A DNA stretch of 64,000 bases from Halomonas beimenensis (lineage in GTDB: Bacteria; Pseudomonadota; Gammaproteobacteria; Pseudomonadales; Halomonadaceae): positions 2,170,001 through 2,234,000 of the forward strand of contig NZ_CP021435.1 of the NCBI RefSeq assembly GCF_002549795.1. The letters are read 5' to 3'. Every line of letters starts with the position of its first letter. The stretch's first letter is position 1. Of this stretch, positions 25,974-35,575 are shown piece after piece. The position numbers and the translations under genes were made by a program. Below the pieces are notes generated by a model. The model was not told the DNA's origin, made no database searches, and was given only the letters and a program-made list of their open reading frames with translations.

Positions 25974-26770
25974 GCCTCGTCCTCCTCGACCGGGACATCA
26001 TCGACGCCGGCCGGTGCCTGGCGACCCTCGGCCAGGGCCTGGAGGTGCCCCAGCTGGTGGATGCCCACCTGCTCGCTTTCCAGCGCCCCGAGCAGGGTCT
26101 GCTGCCACACCTCGCCGCCCTCGTCGCCGGTCTCGCGCAGCGGCTCCAGCAACCCCGCCCTGACCTGCAGGTCGATGAAGGCCCGCACCCGCCGGCTGAC
26201 GTCTTCGCCTCGCTCGTCGAGCAGCGAGAGGTTGGCCTCGGGCACGGCCTCGCCCAGGCCCCTGAGGGTCTCGAGCTGGTCGCGCATCAGGTCGACCAGC
26301 TCCGGGCCGCTGAAGGTCGCCTCCTGGTAGCGGCTGACGTCCGACAGCGCCCGGTTATAGCGGGTATAGAGCAGGGTGTGGGTGAGCAGCCACAGCTGGA
26401 GGTACCACTGGGCCAGCTCGCCCCGACTCTCCTGGCGCAGGCGCAGGGCATCGAAGACCGGCTCCCGGGTGTAGAGCGGGGGCTGCTCCAGATCCGGGTC
26501 GGGCAACAAGGCATAGTAGCGCGAGCCGGGGGCGATTCCCGGGTAGTCGCCGGCCTCCAGCACCCGGAGGCGCAGGCCCTGGCCGGCCAGGAAGTCGCGC
26601 AGGGCCTCGCGTTCGGCGTCGCTGGCATCATCGATCAGCGCGCAGACATCGCGCTCGGAGAGCTGCCCCTCCCGGGCGGCGCGGCGCTTGCGGCCGCTTC
26701 CGGGCTGGCGTTCGGCGCAGCGATAGCGCAGCAGGTAGGCGACGACCTCGCCCATCTCGGTCATGTTCAT
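25970..26770 (-). CDS. jetB: Wadjet accessory subunit JetB (MksE-like)
   Basis: Kite-type accessory subunit of the JetABC SMC complex, 266 aa. It is expected to bridge the JetA kleisin and the JetC ATPase. Winged-helix-like helical content is seen, for example RRVRAFIDLQVRAGLLEPL at about residues 185-205. The acidic tail ends VEEDEA. It overlaps jetA upstream (ATGA, fixing the start at 26770) and the first jetC-head copy downstream (ATGA). Identification is mainly from size and position in the jetABCD order. Confidence 0.8.
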   Translation of the reverse strand: MNMTEMGEVVAYLLRYRCAERQPGSGRKRRAAREGQLSERDVCALIDDASDAEREALRDFLAGQGLRLRVLEAGDYPGIAPGSRYYALLPDPDLEQPPLYTREPVFDALRLRQESRGELAQWYLQLWLLTHTLLYTRYNRALSDVSRYQEATFSGPELVDLMRDQLETLRGLGEAVPEANLSLLDERGEDVSRRVRAFIDLQVRAGLLEPLRETGDEGGEVWQQTLLGALESEQVGIHQLGHLQALAEGRQAPAGVDDVPVEEDEA

Positions 26771-28200
26771 CGCACAGGGTCCTGTTCCGTGGCTAGGGAG
26801 GAGGCGGCCGGCGCGGCGAGGCGCAGGCTGGGGGTCACGGCGCCCTCGATGCGCCGTCCGTCGGGCAGGTCCAGCCGAAAGGCTCGATACTCGACGCCCA
26901 CCGCCAGGGTCTCGTCCAGCTGCTGGGTGTCGACGAAGACGTTGAGCAGCTGGGGCAGGCAATCGGTGTCCTCGAAGCGGTGCCAGCCCTCGGCGAGGGC
27001 CTCGGGCAGCGACATCGGCGAGGTCGCCACCCGGCGGCGCAGCGCCGGGCCCCGGGCCTCGAGGAACCGTGCCAGCAGCGGGTCCTCGGGCCGGGCGTCC
27101 GAGGCTTCGTCGAAGACCAGTGCCGCATGGCTGGTCTCGGCCCGACGCGTCTCGAGCAACGGCAGCAGCGGTGCCAGGCGCGGCACCGCCACCGCCTGAT
27201 GGAAGGGCATCAGGCGCTCGACCAGCGCCGCCTGGAGCCCCGGGGCCGGCGGCGTCGTGAGCAGGCATCGCGCCAGGTCGGCGAAGTCGACCACCCCCAT
27301 GGACTGGATGCGCCCCTCGGCGATATCGGCGAGCAGTTCCGAGAGGCGCCGCGACAGGTTCTCGATGGCGGTCAGCACCCGCCCGATCGCTCCGGAGAGC
27401 ATGCGCAGGTCCCAGTCATCGGCCTGGGCCTCCCGCCAGGCCTCGAAACGCGCGACCAGGCCCGGGGTGCCCAGCTGGGCCCGGGCATCGAGCAGGGTGC
27501 GCTGGATGCTCGACAGGGCGTTGTGGTAATGCCGCTCGTTGTCCTGCAGTGCCGTGAGCTTGCCTTCCCGGGTGGGGTTCTCGCGAACCCGACGCAGCTC
27601 CTGGGTCAGGGCGCGGATCGCCAGCAGGATCTGGTTGGTGATGTCGGGGATCCGGGCGAAGTCACCCCGGGCCAGCGCCGCCAGCACCTTGGCGGCGTCG
27701 TATTCGGAATACAGCAGGTCTTCGACCTGACCGGCCAGGGTGACCGCCTGGCGGCCGCTGGGAGTGAGGCGTACCTGGCCGGTCTGGCCCTGCTTCTCGA
27801 TCAGGGCGGTGCGCTTGGTGCTGCGTCCCGTCCGGCAGGGGCCGGCGTTCAACGCCGCCTCGCCGGCGTCCGCTCTCGGCGACGACTGGCGAAAGTGCAG
27901 CTCGGTCGGCGTCGCCAGCAGGTTGATGACGAAGGCCAGGTCATCATGTGGCAGGTCGGGATAGGTGTGGCGCAGCCAGCTCAGGCAACGCCCCTGGGAG
28001 ACGAAGGCGCTGTTGGTGGCGAAGTCGACGTCGAGCAGGTATTCCAGCAGCAGGCAACCGAGGTCCAGCCAATAGCCGTCTCGCCAGCCTCTGCGTTGCT
28101 CCTGGCTGACCTGCACGAAGGGCGACCCCGGCTCGTGGGCACTGTCGTGGAGGTCGAGCAGTCGCGAGGTGGCGACGAGCAGCTTGCTCCAGGCGGTCAT
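26767..28200 (-). CDS. jetA: Wadjet kleisin-like subunit JetA (MksF-like)
   Basis: Kleisin-type subunit (477 aa) closing the JetC ring. It is mostly helical, with an N-terminal winged-helix-like region (LLVATSRLLDLHDSAHEP onwards), a second one near LTPSGRQAVTLAGQVEDLLYSEY, and a long helical middle with QDNERHYHNALSSIQRTL. The start MTAWSKLL at 28200 was chosen for an AAAGGAT ribosome site; the longer frame begins inside the divergent promoter region. First gene of the jet operon, divergent from a recQ-type helicase 110 bp away. Confidence 0.82.
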   Translation of the reverse strand: MTAWSKLLVATSRLLDLHDSAHEPGSPFVQVSQEQRRGWRDGYWLDLGCLLLEYLLDVDFATNSAFVSQGRCLSWLRHTYPDLPHDDLAFVINLLATPTELHFRQSSPRADAGEAALNAGPCRTGRSTKRTALIEKQGQTGQVRLTPSGRQAVTLAGQVEDLLYSEYDAAKVLAALARGDFARIPDITNQILLAIRALTQELRRVRENPTREGKLTALQDNERHYHNALSSIQRTLLDARAQLGTPGLVARFEAWREAQADDWDLRMLSGAIGRVLTAIENLSRRLSELLADIAEGRIQSMGVVDFADLARCLLTTPPAPGLQAALVERLMPFHQAVAVPRLAPLLPLLETRRAETSHAALVFDEASDARPEDPLLARFLEARGPALRRRVATSPMSLPEALAEGWHRFEDTDCLPQLLNVFVDTQQLDETLAVGVEYRAFRLDLPDGRRIEGAVTPSLRLAAPAASSLATEQDPVR

Positions 28201-28310
28201 GGGGCATCCTTTCCGGGCGAAGAACGTCACATTATGCCAAGACAGGACGCCTCGGGTCATCGCCGGGCATGACGTGTATCCTGAGGGCCCCTGCCCCGAC
28301 CGGAGCCGCC

Positions 28311-30265
<1,955 letters not shown>

Positions 30266-30272
<7 letters not shown>

Positions 30273-30886
30273 TCCCGACGGCGGCGCCAGCGCGCCAGCC
30301 CCAGCGTCAGCAGATGGGTCGGCAGGTAGACCACCACCGGCCAGGCCAGCATCAGGCCGACGAGATACACCAGGGGATCGAGGCTTGCCTGGGGCTGGCC
30401 GAAGGGACCCTGTACCCAGTTGATGTTGCGCTCGGCATCGGTGACGGCGTAGCTCAGCGGCAGGACCGCCCAGGTCAGGCCTACCTGCCACACCAGGCCG
30501 CGACGGTCGTACCCCAGCCGCCACACCCCGTAGCCCGCGACCAGCGGCAGAAGGAGATGGAACAGGGACAGCAGCCGGAAGGCCAGCGGCCGCGCGGTAT
30601 CGAACATGTATTCGGTGCCGCCGATCGGGTGCACCCCGATGACCAGCGCGGTGCCGACATCCACGCCCCAGAGCACCCCCACCAGCAGGACCGCGAGCCA
30701 CTGGGCGGACATCAGGCGCCGGCTCTCGGTCCACAGGGCGACCAGCAGCAGGAAGCTCGCCAGGTCGCACAGCCAGAGGAAGTTCTGCCAACCCAATACC
30801 CGGGCATAGCTCGTCGCCCAGGTGACGACCCAGAGCGTGAAGGCCAGCTTCAGCCAGAGGGGAAGCCGGCCCGCCGCGGCATTCAT
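30266..30886 (-). CDS. Hypothetical integral membrane protein
   Basis: A 206-aa protein with about six hydrophobic segments and a basic C-terminal tail (RWRRRRDH). I do not recognise a family. Its ATG overlaps the tyrR stop codon (ATGA at 30883-30886), so it is co-translated with tyrR. That pairing hints at a link with aromatic amino-acid metabolism or transport, but there is no direct evidence. It overlaps the recQ-type gene tail-to-tail by 7 bp. Confidence 0.75.
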
Positions 30887-32445
30887 GCCTCCTCCGTGCC
30901 GATACCGTAGCGCTTGAGCTTGTTGGCGATGGTGGTGTGGGACACGCCGAGTCGCCGGGCCAGCTGGCGGCTGGAGGGATGCTGGGGATAGAGGGCGGCG
31001 AGGACCCGGCGCTCCACCTCGGCGTGGATGTCGGCCAGCGAGCCGTCCAGGTCGATGCCGGTCAGTCCCGGGGCCTGCCCCACGTCGGGCAGGCGCAGGT
31101 GGGCCGGCTCGATGGTGCCCCCCTCGCAGAGCGACACCGCCTGGAAGAGGACGTTCTCCAGCTGGCGTACGTTGCCCGGCCAGTGGTAGGCGGTCAGCCT
31201 GGCCACGGCGGCCGGGGACAGGGTCGGCAGCGGACAGCCGATCTGGGTGGCGGCGCGATCGATGAAGTGGGCGGCCAGCTCCTCGATGCCGTCCAGGCAG
31301 TCGCGCAGGGGCGGCACATTGAGGGTCAGGACGTTGAGCCGATGATAGAGGTCCTGACGGAAGCGCCCCTCGGCGCACAGCGTCGGCAGATCCTGCTGGG
31401 TGGCGCAGATCACCCGCACGTCCAGGTAGGTCTCCTCGTCGCTGCCCACCCGACGGAAACCGCCATCCTGGAGGAAGCGCAGCAGCTTGACCTGCATCCG
31501 CGGGCTGGTCTCGCCCACCTCGTCGAGGAAGATGGTGCCCCCGGCGGTCAGTTCCAGCAGCCCGAGCTTGCCCTCGGGTCGCGCACCCTCGAAGGCCCCG
31601 GGGGCATAGCCGAACAGCTCCGTCTCGGCCATCGACTCGGGCAGGCCCGCGCAATTGAGCGCCATGAAGGGCGCCTGGCCGCGGGGGCTCGCCAGGTGAC
31701 AGGCCCGGGCCAGCAACTCCTTGCCGGTGCCGGTCTCGCCCTGGATCAGCAGGGGCGCGTCCAGCGGGGCCATGCGCCGGGCCTCGCGGATCAGTGCCTC
31801 GAGTCGCGGACTGGCCTGGAACAGCGACTCGAAGCCGCGCAGCTCCTGGCGCTGCACCTGATAGATGCGCTCCCCGATGCGATCGGCCCGGTGCAGGGTG
31901 ACCACGGCACCGGCCAGCGAGGCCACGTCCGCCTGGTGCTCACGGTGCAGCGGGGCGATGTCGGCGAGGAAGACGGTATCACGCAGCTTGACCCTCAGGC
32001 CGTTGACCCGAGCGTTGTTGCGACGGATCAACGCCGGCAGGTCCAGGTCGGGCAGGTAACGATCCAGCGACAGGCCGGGGACCTCGTCGACACGCACGCC
32101 CAGCAACTGCCCCGCGGCTCGGTTGGCGGCCACCAGATGCCCTTCCATGTCGATGGACATGACCGGATCGGACAGCGACGACAGCAGGGCGTCGAGCTCC
32201 AGGTGACGCCGCTCGCTGGGCATCAGGCTGACTCGGCGCACCCCGAAGACGCCGGGCACCCGCTCCAGTTCCGGCTTGAGGGTGGCCAGCTGGGCATTGA
32301 GCAGGTGGGGGACGTGCAGATAGATGGCGTTGCCGTGCTCGCCGCCCACCTCGCCGTGGGCGACGTTGAGCCCGTAGTCGGCGAAATGGGCGACGATGTC
32401 GCGCAGGATGCCGATTCGGTTCTGGCAGTGGAATCTCAGGCGCAT
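30883..32445 (-). CDS. tyrR: TyrR/PhhR-family regulator of aromatic amino-acid metabolism
   Basis: AAA+ regulator, 520 aa. Domains: ACT (residues 1-70, binding aromatic amino acids), PAS (about 80-190), AAA+ (about 205-440; Walker A GETGTGKE, Walker B GGTIFLDEVGE) and a Fis-type helix-turn-helix at the C-terminus (RQLARRLGVSHTTIANKLKR). The loop that is GAFTGA in sigma-54 activators reads GAFEGA, which fits TyrR proteins that do not act through sigma-54. Divergent from phhA, with two TyrR-box-like sites between them; it probably activates phhABC. Confidence 0.93.
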   Translation of the reverse strand: MRLRFHCQNRIGILRDIVAHFADYGLNVAHGEVGGEHGNAIYLHVPHLLNAQLATLKPELERVPGVFGVRRVSLMPSERRHLELDALLSSLSDPVMSIDMEGHLVAANRAAGQLLGVRVDEVPGLSLDRYLPDLDLPALIRRNNARVNGLRVKLRDTVFLADIAPLHREHQADVASLAGAVVTLHRADRIGERIYQVQRQELRGFESLFQASPRLEALIREARRMAPLDAPLLIQGETGTGKELLARACHLASPRGQAPFMALNCAGLPESMAETELFGYAPGAFEGARPEGKLGLLELTAGGTIFLDEVGETSPRMQVKLLRFLQDGGFRRVGSDEETYLDVRVICATQQDLPTLCAEGRFRQDLYHRLNVLTLNVPPLRDCLDGIEELAAHFIDRAATQIGCPLPTLSPAAVARLTAYHWPGNVRQLENVLFQAVSLCEGGTIEPAHLRLPDVGQAPGLTGIDLDGSLADIHAEVERRVLAALYPQHPSSRQLARRLGVSHTTIANKLKRYGIGTEEA

Positions 32446-32510
32446 AGGGCACTCGAAGTAGGCAGGGAGGACGAGGGCGGTATCGGACCGTCAGGATAGC
32501 GTGACTCACG

Positions 32511-32528
32511 TGTAAAGATAACGTGACA
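32511..32528. promoter_or_regulatory. TyrR box 1
   Basis: TGTAAA-N6-GTGACA, compared with the established TyrR consensus TGTAAA-N6-TTTACA. The left half is perfect and the right half matches 4 of 6. It lies 66 bp upstream of the tyrR start and about 205 bp upstream of phhA, suiting autoregulation. Confidence 0.6.
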
Positions 32529-32593
32529 CCTAACCGGACTCAATGGCCGGATCGACGGACCTTCCGTGTCGTGGGATCCCGACCGCGCTCGGT

Positions 32594-32611
32594 CGTAAGG
32601 GGAAATTTACA
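32594..32611. promoter_or_regulatory. TyrR box 2
   Basis: CGTAAG-N6-TTTACA: the left half matches 4 of 6 and the right half is perfect against TGTAAA-N6-TTTACA. It lies about 120 bp before phhA, 83 bp from box 1 (about eight helical turns). The arrangement suits cooperative binding to activate phhA. Confidence 0.6.
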
Positions 32612-32732
32612 CCTGGACGCCGGGCTGGCCTGTAGATATCCCGCATGAACCGTCCTCCCGGCGTGCCGACGCGCCTAGACTGCGGTCATTCCCTCTAAGG
32701 CCAATACAACCCCAACCGCCACGGGAGAGATC

Positions 32733-33554
32733 ATGAAGGCTCAGACAGGCAAGAAGACCGCCTACCAGGCCAGGATGCCCGATGCCCAGGGCCACATCGC
32801 CTGGACCGACCAGGAGAACGCCACCTGGAAGACCCTGATGGAGCGCCAGGTCGAACTGCTCCCCGGACGCGTCTGCCAGGAGTATCTGGACGGCATGGAG
32901 CGCCTGGCACTGCCGGTGGATCGCATCCCCCAGCTCGCCGAAGTGGACGCGGTGCTGCGCGAGGCCACCGGCTGGGAGACCGCCCAGGTGCCGGCGCTCA
33001 TTCCCTTCGACACCTTCTTCGAGCTGCTGGCCAATCGCCGCTTCCCGGTGGCCACCTTCATCCGCACCCCGGAGGAGCTGGACTACCTGCAGGAGCCGGA
33101 CATCTTCCACGAGATCTTCGGCCACTGCCCGATGCTCACCAATCCGGCCTTCGCCGAGTTCACCGCCACCTACGGGCGCCTGGGGCTCGAGGCCTCTCCG
33201 AAGGAGCGGGTCTACCTGGCGCGGCTGTACTGGATGACCGTGGAATTCGGCCTGGTCGACACGCCGGAAGGCCGGCGCATCTACGGCGGCGGCATCATCT
33301 CCTCGCCCAAGGAGACCCTGCACGCCCTGTCCGACACGCCGATCCACGCCCCCTTCGATCCCATGGATGCCCTGCGCACCCCCTACCGGATCGATATCCT
33401 CCAGCCCCTCTACTATGTGCTGGACGACCTGGAGACGCTGCACGACCTGGCCAATCGCGACATCATGGGCATGGTCCACCAGGCGATGGAACTCGGGCTG
33501 TTCGAGCCGCGCTTCCCGCCCAAGCCCAAGCCGGCCGAGGCCGCCAGCGCCTGA
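32733..33554 (+). CDS. phhA: Phenylalanine 4-monooxygenase
   Basis: Non-haem iron, tetrahydropterin-dependent hydroxylase making tyrosine from phenylalanine, 273 aa, the short bacterial form without an ACT domain. Iron ligands: the two His in FHEIFGHCP (residues about 127-133) and Glu in MTVEFGLVD. The pterin-site segment IPFDTFFELLANRRFPVATF is visible. First gene of phhA-phhB-aminotransferase. A 166-bp insertion-like element separates it from phhB. Confidence 0.97.
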   Translation: MKAQTGKKTAYQARMPDAQGHIAWTDQENATWKTLMERQVELLPGRVCQEYLDGMERLALPVDRIPQLAEVDAVLREATGWETAQVPALIPFDTFFELLANRRFPVATFIRTPEELDYLQEPDIFHEIFGHCPMLTNPAFAEFTATYGRLGLEASPKERVYLARLYWMTVEFGLVDTPEGRRIYGGGIISSPKETLHALSDTPIHAPFDPMDALRTPYRIDILQPLYYVLDDLETLHDLANRDIMGMVHQAMELGLFEPRFPPKPKPAEAASA

Positions 33555-33558
33555 TCCT

Positions 33559-33744
33559 CTTCACCTCCCAGGGCTATCGCAGTTGGATCTGGCGAGGGGC
33601 GCCGGGGACAGGTCGAAGAGGGGGTCCTACGCCAGGGATGGCGTCGGTAGCGCCCAGGGAGGGGTTCACAGCGCCCCCTCACAGACCTGTCGACGAATCA
33701 GCCCCGAGTGATAACGCTAACTGCGATAGCCCTGCTTCACCCCC
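33559..33744. mobile_element. MITE-like 166-bp element with terminal inverted and direct repeats
   Basis: Perfect 16-bp terminal inverted repeats (33569-33584 CAGGGCTATCGCAGTT and 33719-33734) bound a 166-bp body. On both sides they are directly flanked by a 10-bp direct repeat with one mismatch (CTTCACCTCC at 33559-33568, CTTCACCCCC at 33735-33744). Inside are nested dyads: GACAGGTC/GACCTGTC (33607-33614, 33684-33691), an ACGCCA/TGGCGT hairpin and GGGCGCT-type arms. There is no ORF. The inner sequence resembles intergenic repeats I associate with Halomonadaceae (from memory only). It sits between phhA and phhB. Confidence 0.75.
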
Positions 33745-33771
33745 GACGACCAACGACAACGAGGAGTCATC

Positions 33772-34110
33772 ATGAGCGAGCTTTCCGAACAGCAGTGCGA
33801 GGCCTGCAGCTGGGACGCCCCCCACGTCACCGACAGCGAGATCGAGCAGTACCGTCGCGACATCCCCGAGTGGCAGATCGTCGAGCGCGATGGCATCATG
33901 CAGCTGGAGCGGGTCTTCAAGTTCCGCAACTTCCGTCAGGCCCTCGAGTTCACCAACAAGGTCGGCGAGATCGCCGAGGAAGCGGGTCACCACCCCGCCC
34001 TGCTCACCGAATGGGGCAAGGTCACCGTGACCTGGTGGTCCCACGAGATGAAGGGCCTGCACAAGAACGATTTCATCCTAGCCGCCAGAACCGACGAGGT
34101 AGCGAAGTAA
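33772..34110 (+). CDS. phhB: Pterin-4a-carbinolamine dehydratase
   Basis: Recycles the 4a-hydroxytetrahydropterin formed by PhhA, 112 aa. The family motif is clear in [20 protein letters not shown], which includes the catalytic His pair, with a second His in [19 protein letters not shown] Shine-Dalgarno precedes the ATG. Its stop is directly followed by the aminotransferase ATG (TAAATG), so translation is probably coupled. Confidence 0.96.
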   Translation: MSELSEQQCEACSWDAPHVTDSEIEQYRRDIPEWQIVERDGIMQLERVFKFRNFRQALEFTNKVGEIAEEAGHHPALLTEWGKVTVTWWSHEMKGLHKNDFILAARTDEVAK

Positions 34111-35298
34111 ATGTTCGAGCAAATTGAGCGGGTTCCCGGGGATGCCATCCTCGGGCTCATCGAGGCCTTCAAGAAGGACACCAACCCTCAGAAGGTCGAT
34201 CTCGGCGTCGGCGTCTACCGTGACGCCCAGGGCAACACCCCGGTGATGCGCGCGGTCAAGGAAGCCGAGGCCCTGCTGCTCAAGAACGAGACCACCAAGA
34301 CCTACATCGGTTCTCACGGCGATCCCGCCTATGGCGAGGTGATCCTGCCGATGGTGCTGGGCGAAGGCTCGCCGGTGCTCGAGGCCGGGCGCGCCAGCGC
34401 CACCCAGTCCCCGGGCGGCACCGGCGCCCTGCGCCTGGCGGCGGACTTCATCGCCAGCCAGCTCCCGGGCAAGGCCATCTGGGTCAGCGACCCCACCTGG
34501 CCGAATCACCTGGGCATCTTCCCGGCGGCCGGCATCACGCTGAAGAAGTACCCCTACGTGGATGCCGACAACCGCCTGGACTTCGACGGCATGCTCGGAG
34601 CCCTCAAGGAGATCCCGGAGGGTGACGTGGTGCTGCTGCACGCCTGCTGCCACAACCCGACCGGCTTCGACCTGTCCCGGGCGCAGTGGCAACAGGTGCT
34701 GGAGGTGGTCAAGGAGCGGGGCCTGCTGCCGCTGGTCGACTTCGCCTACCAGGGCTTCGGCGAGGGCCTGGACGAGGACGCCTACGGGGTGCGCCTGCTG
34801 GCCGAGAACCTCGACGAGATGATCGTCACCAGCTCCTGCTCGAAGAACTTCGGTATCTACTGCGAGCGGACCGGCTGCCTGATCATGATCGCCAAGGACG
34901 CGGAGCAGATGGAGAACGTGCGCTCCCAGGTGGCCATCGTCGCCCGGGAGAACTACTCCAACCCGCCGGCCCATGGCGGCGCCATCGTCTCCGAGATCCT
35001 GCACTCCGCGGAGCTGGCCACCGTCTGGCGCGAGGAGCTCACCGAGATGCGCGATCGCATCAACACCCTGCGTCGCGAGTTCGTGGAGGCCCTCAAGCCC
35101 TACGGCCTGGACCGGAAGTATGCCTGCGTGGCCGAGCAGCGCGGCATGTTCTCCTACACCGGCCTGACGCCGGAGCAGGTGGACCGACTGCGCGACGAGT
35201 TCGGCATCTACATGGTCCGCTCCGGCCGAGCCAACGTGGCCGGCTTCTCCCACGAGAACCTGCCCTACCTGGCCAAGGCCATCGCCGCGGTCAACTGA
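34111..35298 (+). CDS. phhC: Aromatic amino-acid aminotransferase
   Basis: PLP-dependent class I aminotransferase, 395 aa, transferring the amino group of tyrosine/phenylalanine to 2-oxoglutarate. The PLP lysine is in SSCSKNFGIYCERTG. Other motifs are YIGSHGDPAYGE, CCHNPTGFD and the substrate-carboxylate Arg in the C-terminal RSGRANVAG. Its place right after phhB supports phhC/tyrB over aspartate aminotransferase. It produces 4-hydroxyphenylpyruvate for Hpd. Confidence 0.93.
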   Translation: MFEQIERVPGDAILGLIEAFKKDTNPQKVDLGVGVYRDAQGNTPVMRAVKEAEALLLKNETTKTYIGSHGDPAYGEVILPMVLGEGSPVLEAGRASATQSPGGTGALRLAADFIASQLPGKAIWVSDPTWPNHLGIFPAAGITLKKYPYVDADNRLDFDGMLGALKEIPEGDVVLLHACCHNPTGFDLSRAQWQQVLEVVKERGLLPLVDFAYQGFGEGLDEDAYGVRLLAENLDEMIVTSSCSKNFGIYCERTGCLIMIAKDAEQMENVRSQVAIVARENYSNPPAHGGAIVSEILHSAELATVWREELTEMRDRINTLRREFVEALKPYGLDRKYACVAEQRGMFSYTGLTPEQVDRLRDEFGIYMVRSGRANVAGFSHENLPYLAKAIAAVN

Positions 35299-35319
35299 TC
35301 CTTTCCGGATCTCCCATGC

Positions 35320-35357
35320 AAGACGCCCGGGTCGCGAGACCCGGGCGTCTTGTTTTC
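35320..35357 (+). terminator. Strong intrinsic terminator of the phh operon
   Basis: 14-bp perfect stem (AAGACGCCCGGGTC and GACCCGGGCGTCTT) with a GCGA tetraloop, followed by GTTTTC. It starts 22 bases after the aminotransferase stop. Confidence 0.88.
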
Positions 35358-35507
35358 AGGTCTCCGCGCGGCCGAGTGAAAGACCTTCTTCGTGGCTGCC
35401 TGCTGCGCGATACCTTGGCGCCCTGAAGAGCGCTCCCACAGACAGATCATCGCTCCATCCCTGTGGATGCGCAGCTTGTCCCTCCACCGCGGCAAGTCTT
35501 CTCCATA

Positions 35508-35544
35508 CTGCCCTTGTCTGCTCACTTCCAGCAGACAAGGGCAG
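35508..35544 (-). terminator. Hairpin downstream of dadA
   Basis: Perfect 15-bp arms (CTGCCCTTGTCTGCT and AGCAGACAAGGGCAG) around a 7-base loop, 32 bases past the dadA stop on the minus strand. No T-tract follows. Between it and the phh terminator lies a REP-like fragment ending GCGCTCCCAC (about 35401-35438); nothing else was seen in 35358-35507. Confidence 0.55.
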
Positions 35545-35575
35545 CTTGCTGCACGATCCGCAGCCGTTCGAGAGG

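Noticed and set aside
30883..32445. Sigma-54 activator function for the TyrR-family protein
   Set aside because: The loop reads GAFEGA instead of GAFTGA, and TyrR-type architecture (ACT-PAS-AAA-HTH) predicts sigma-70 partnership. I also saw no convincing -24/-12 element before phhA.
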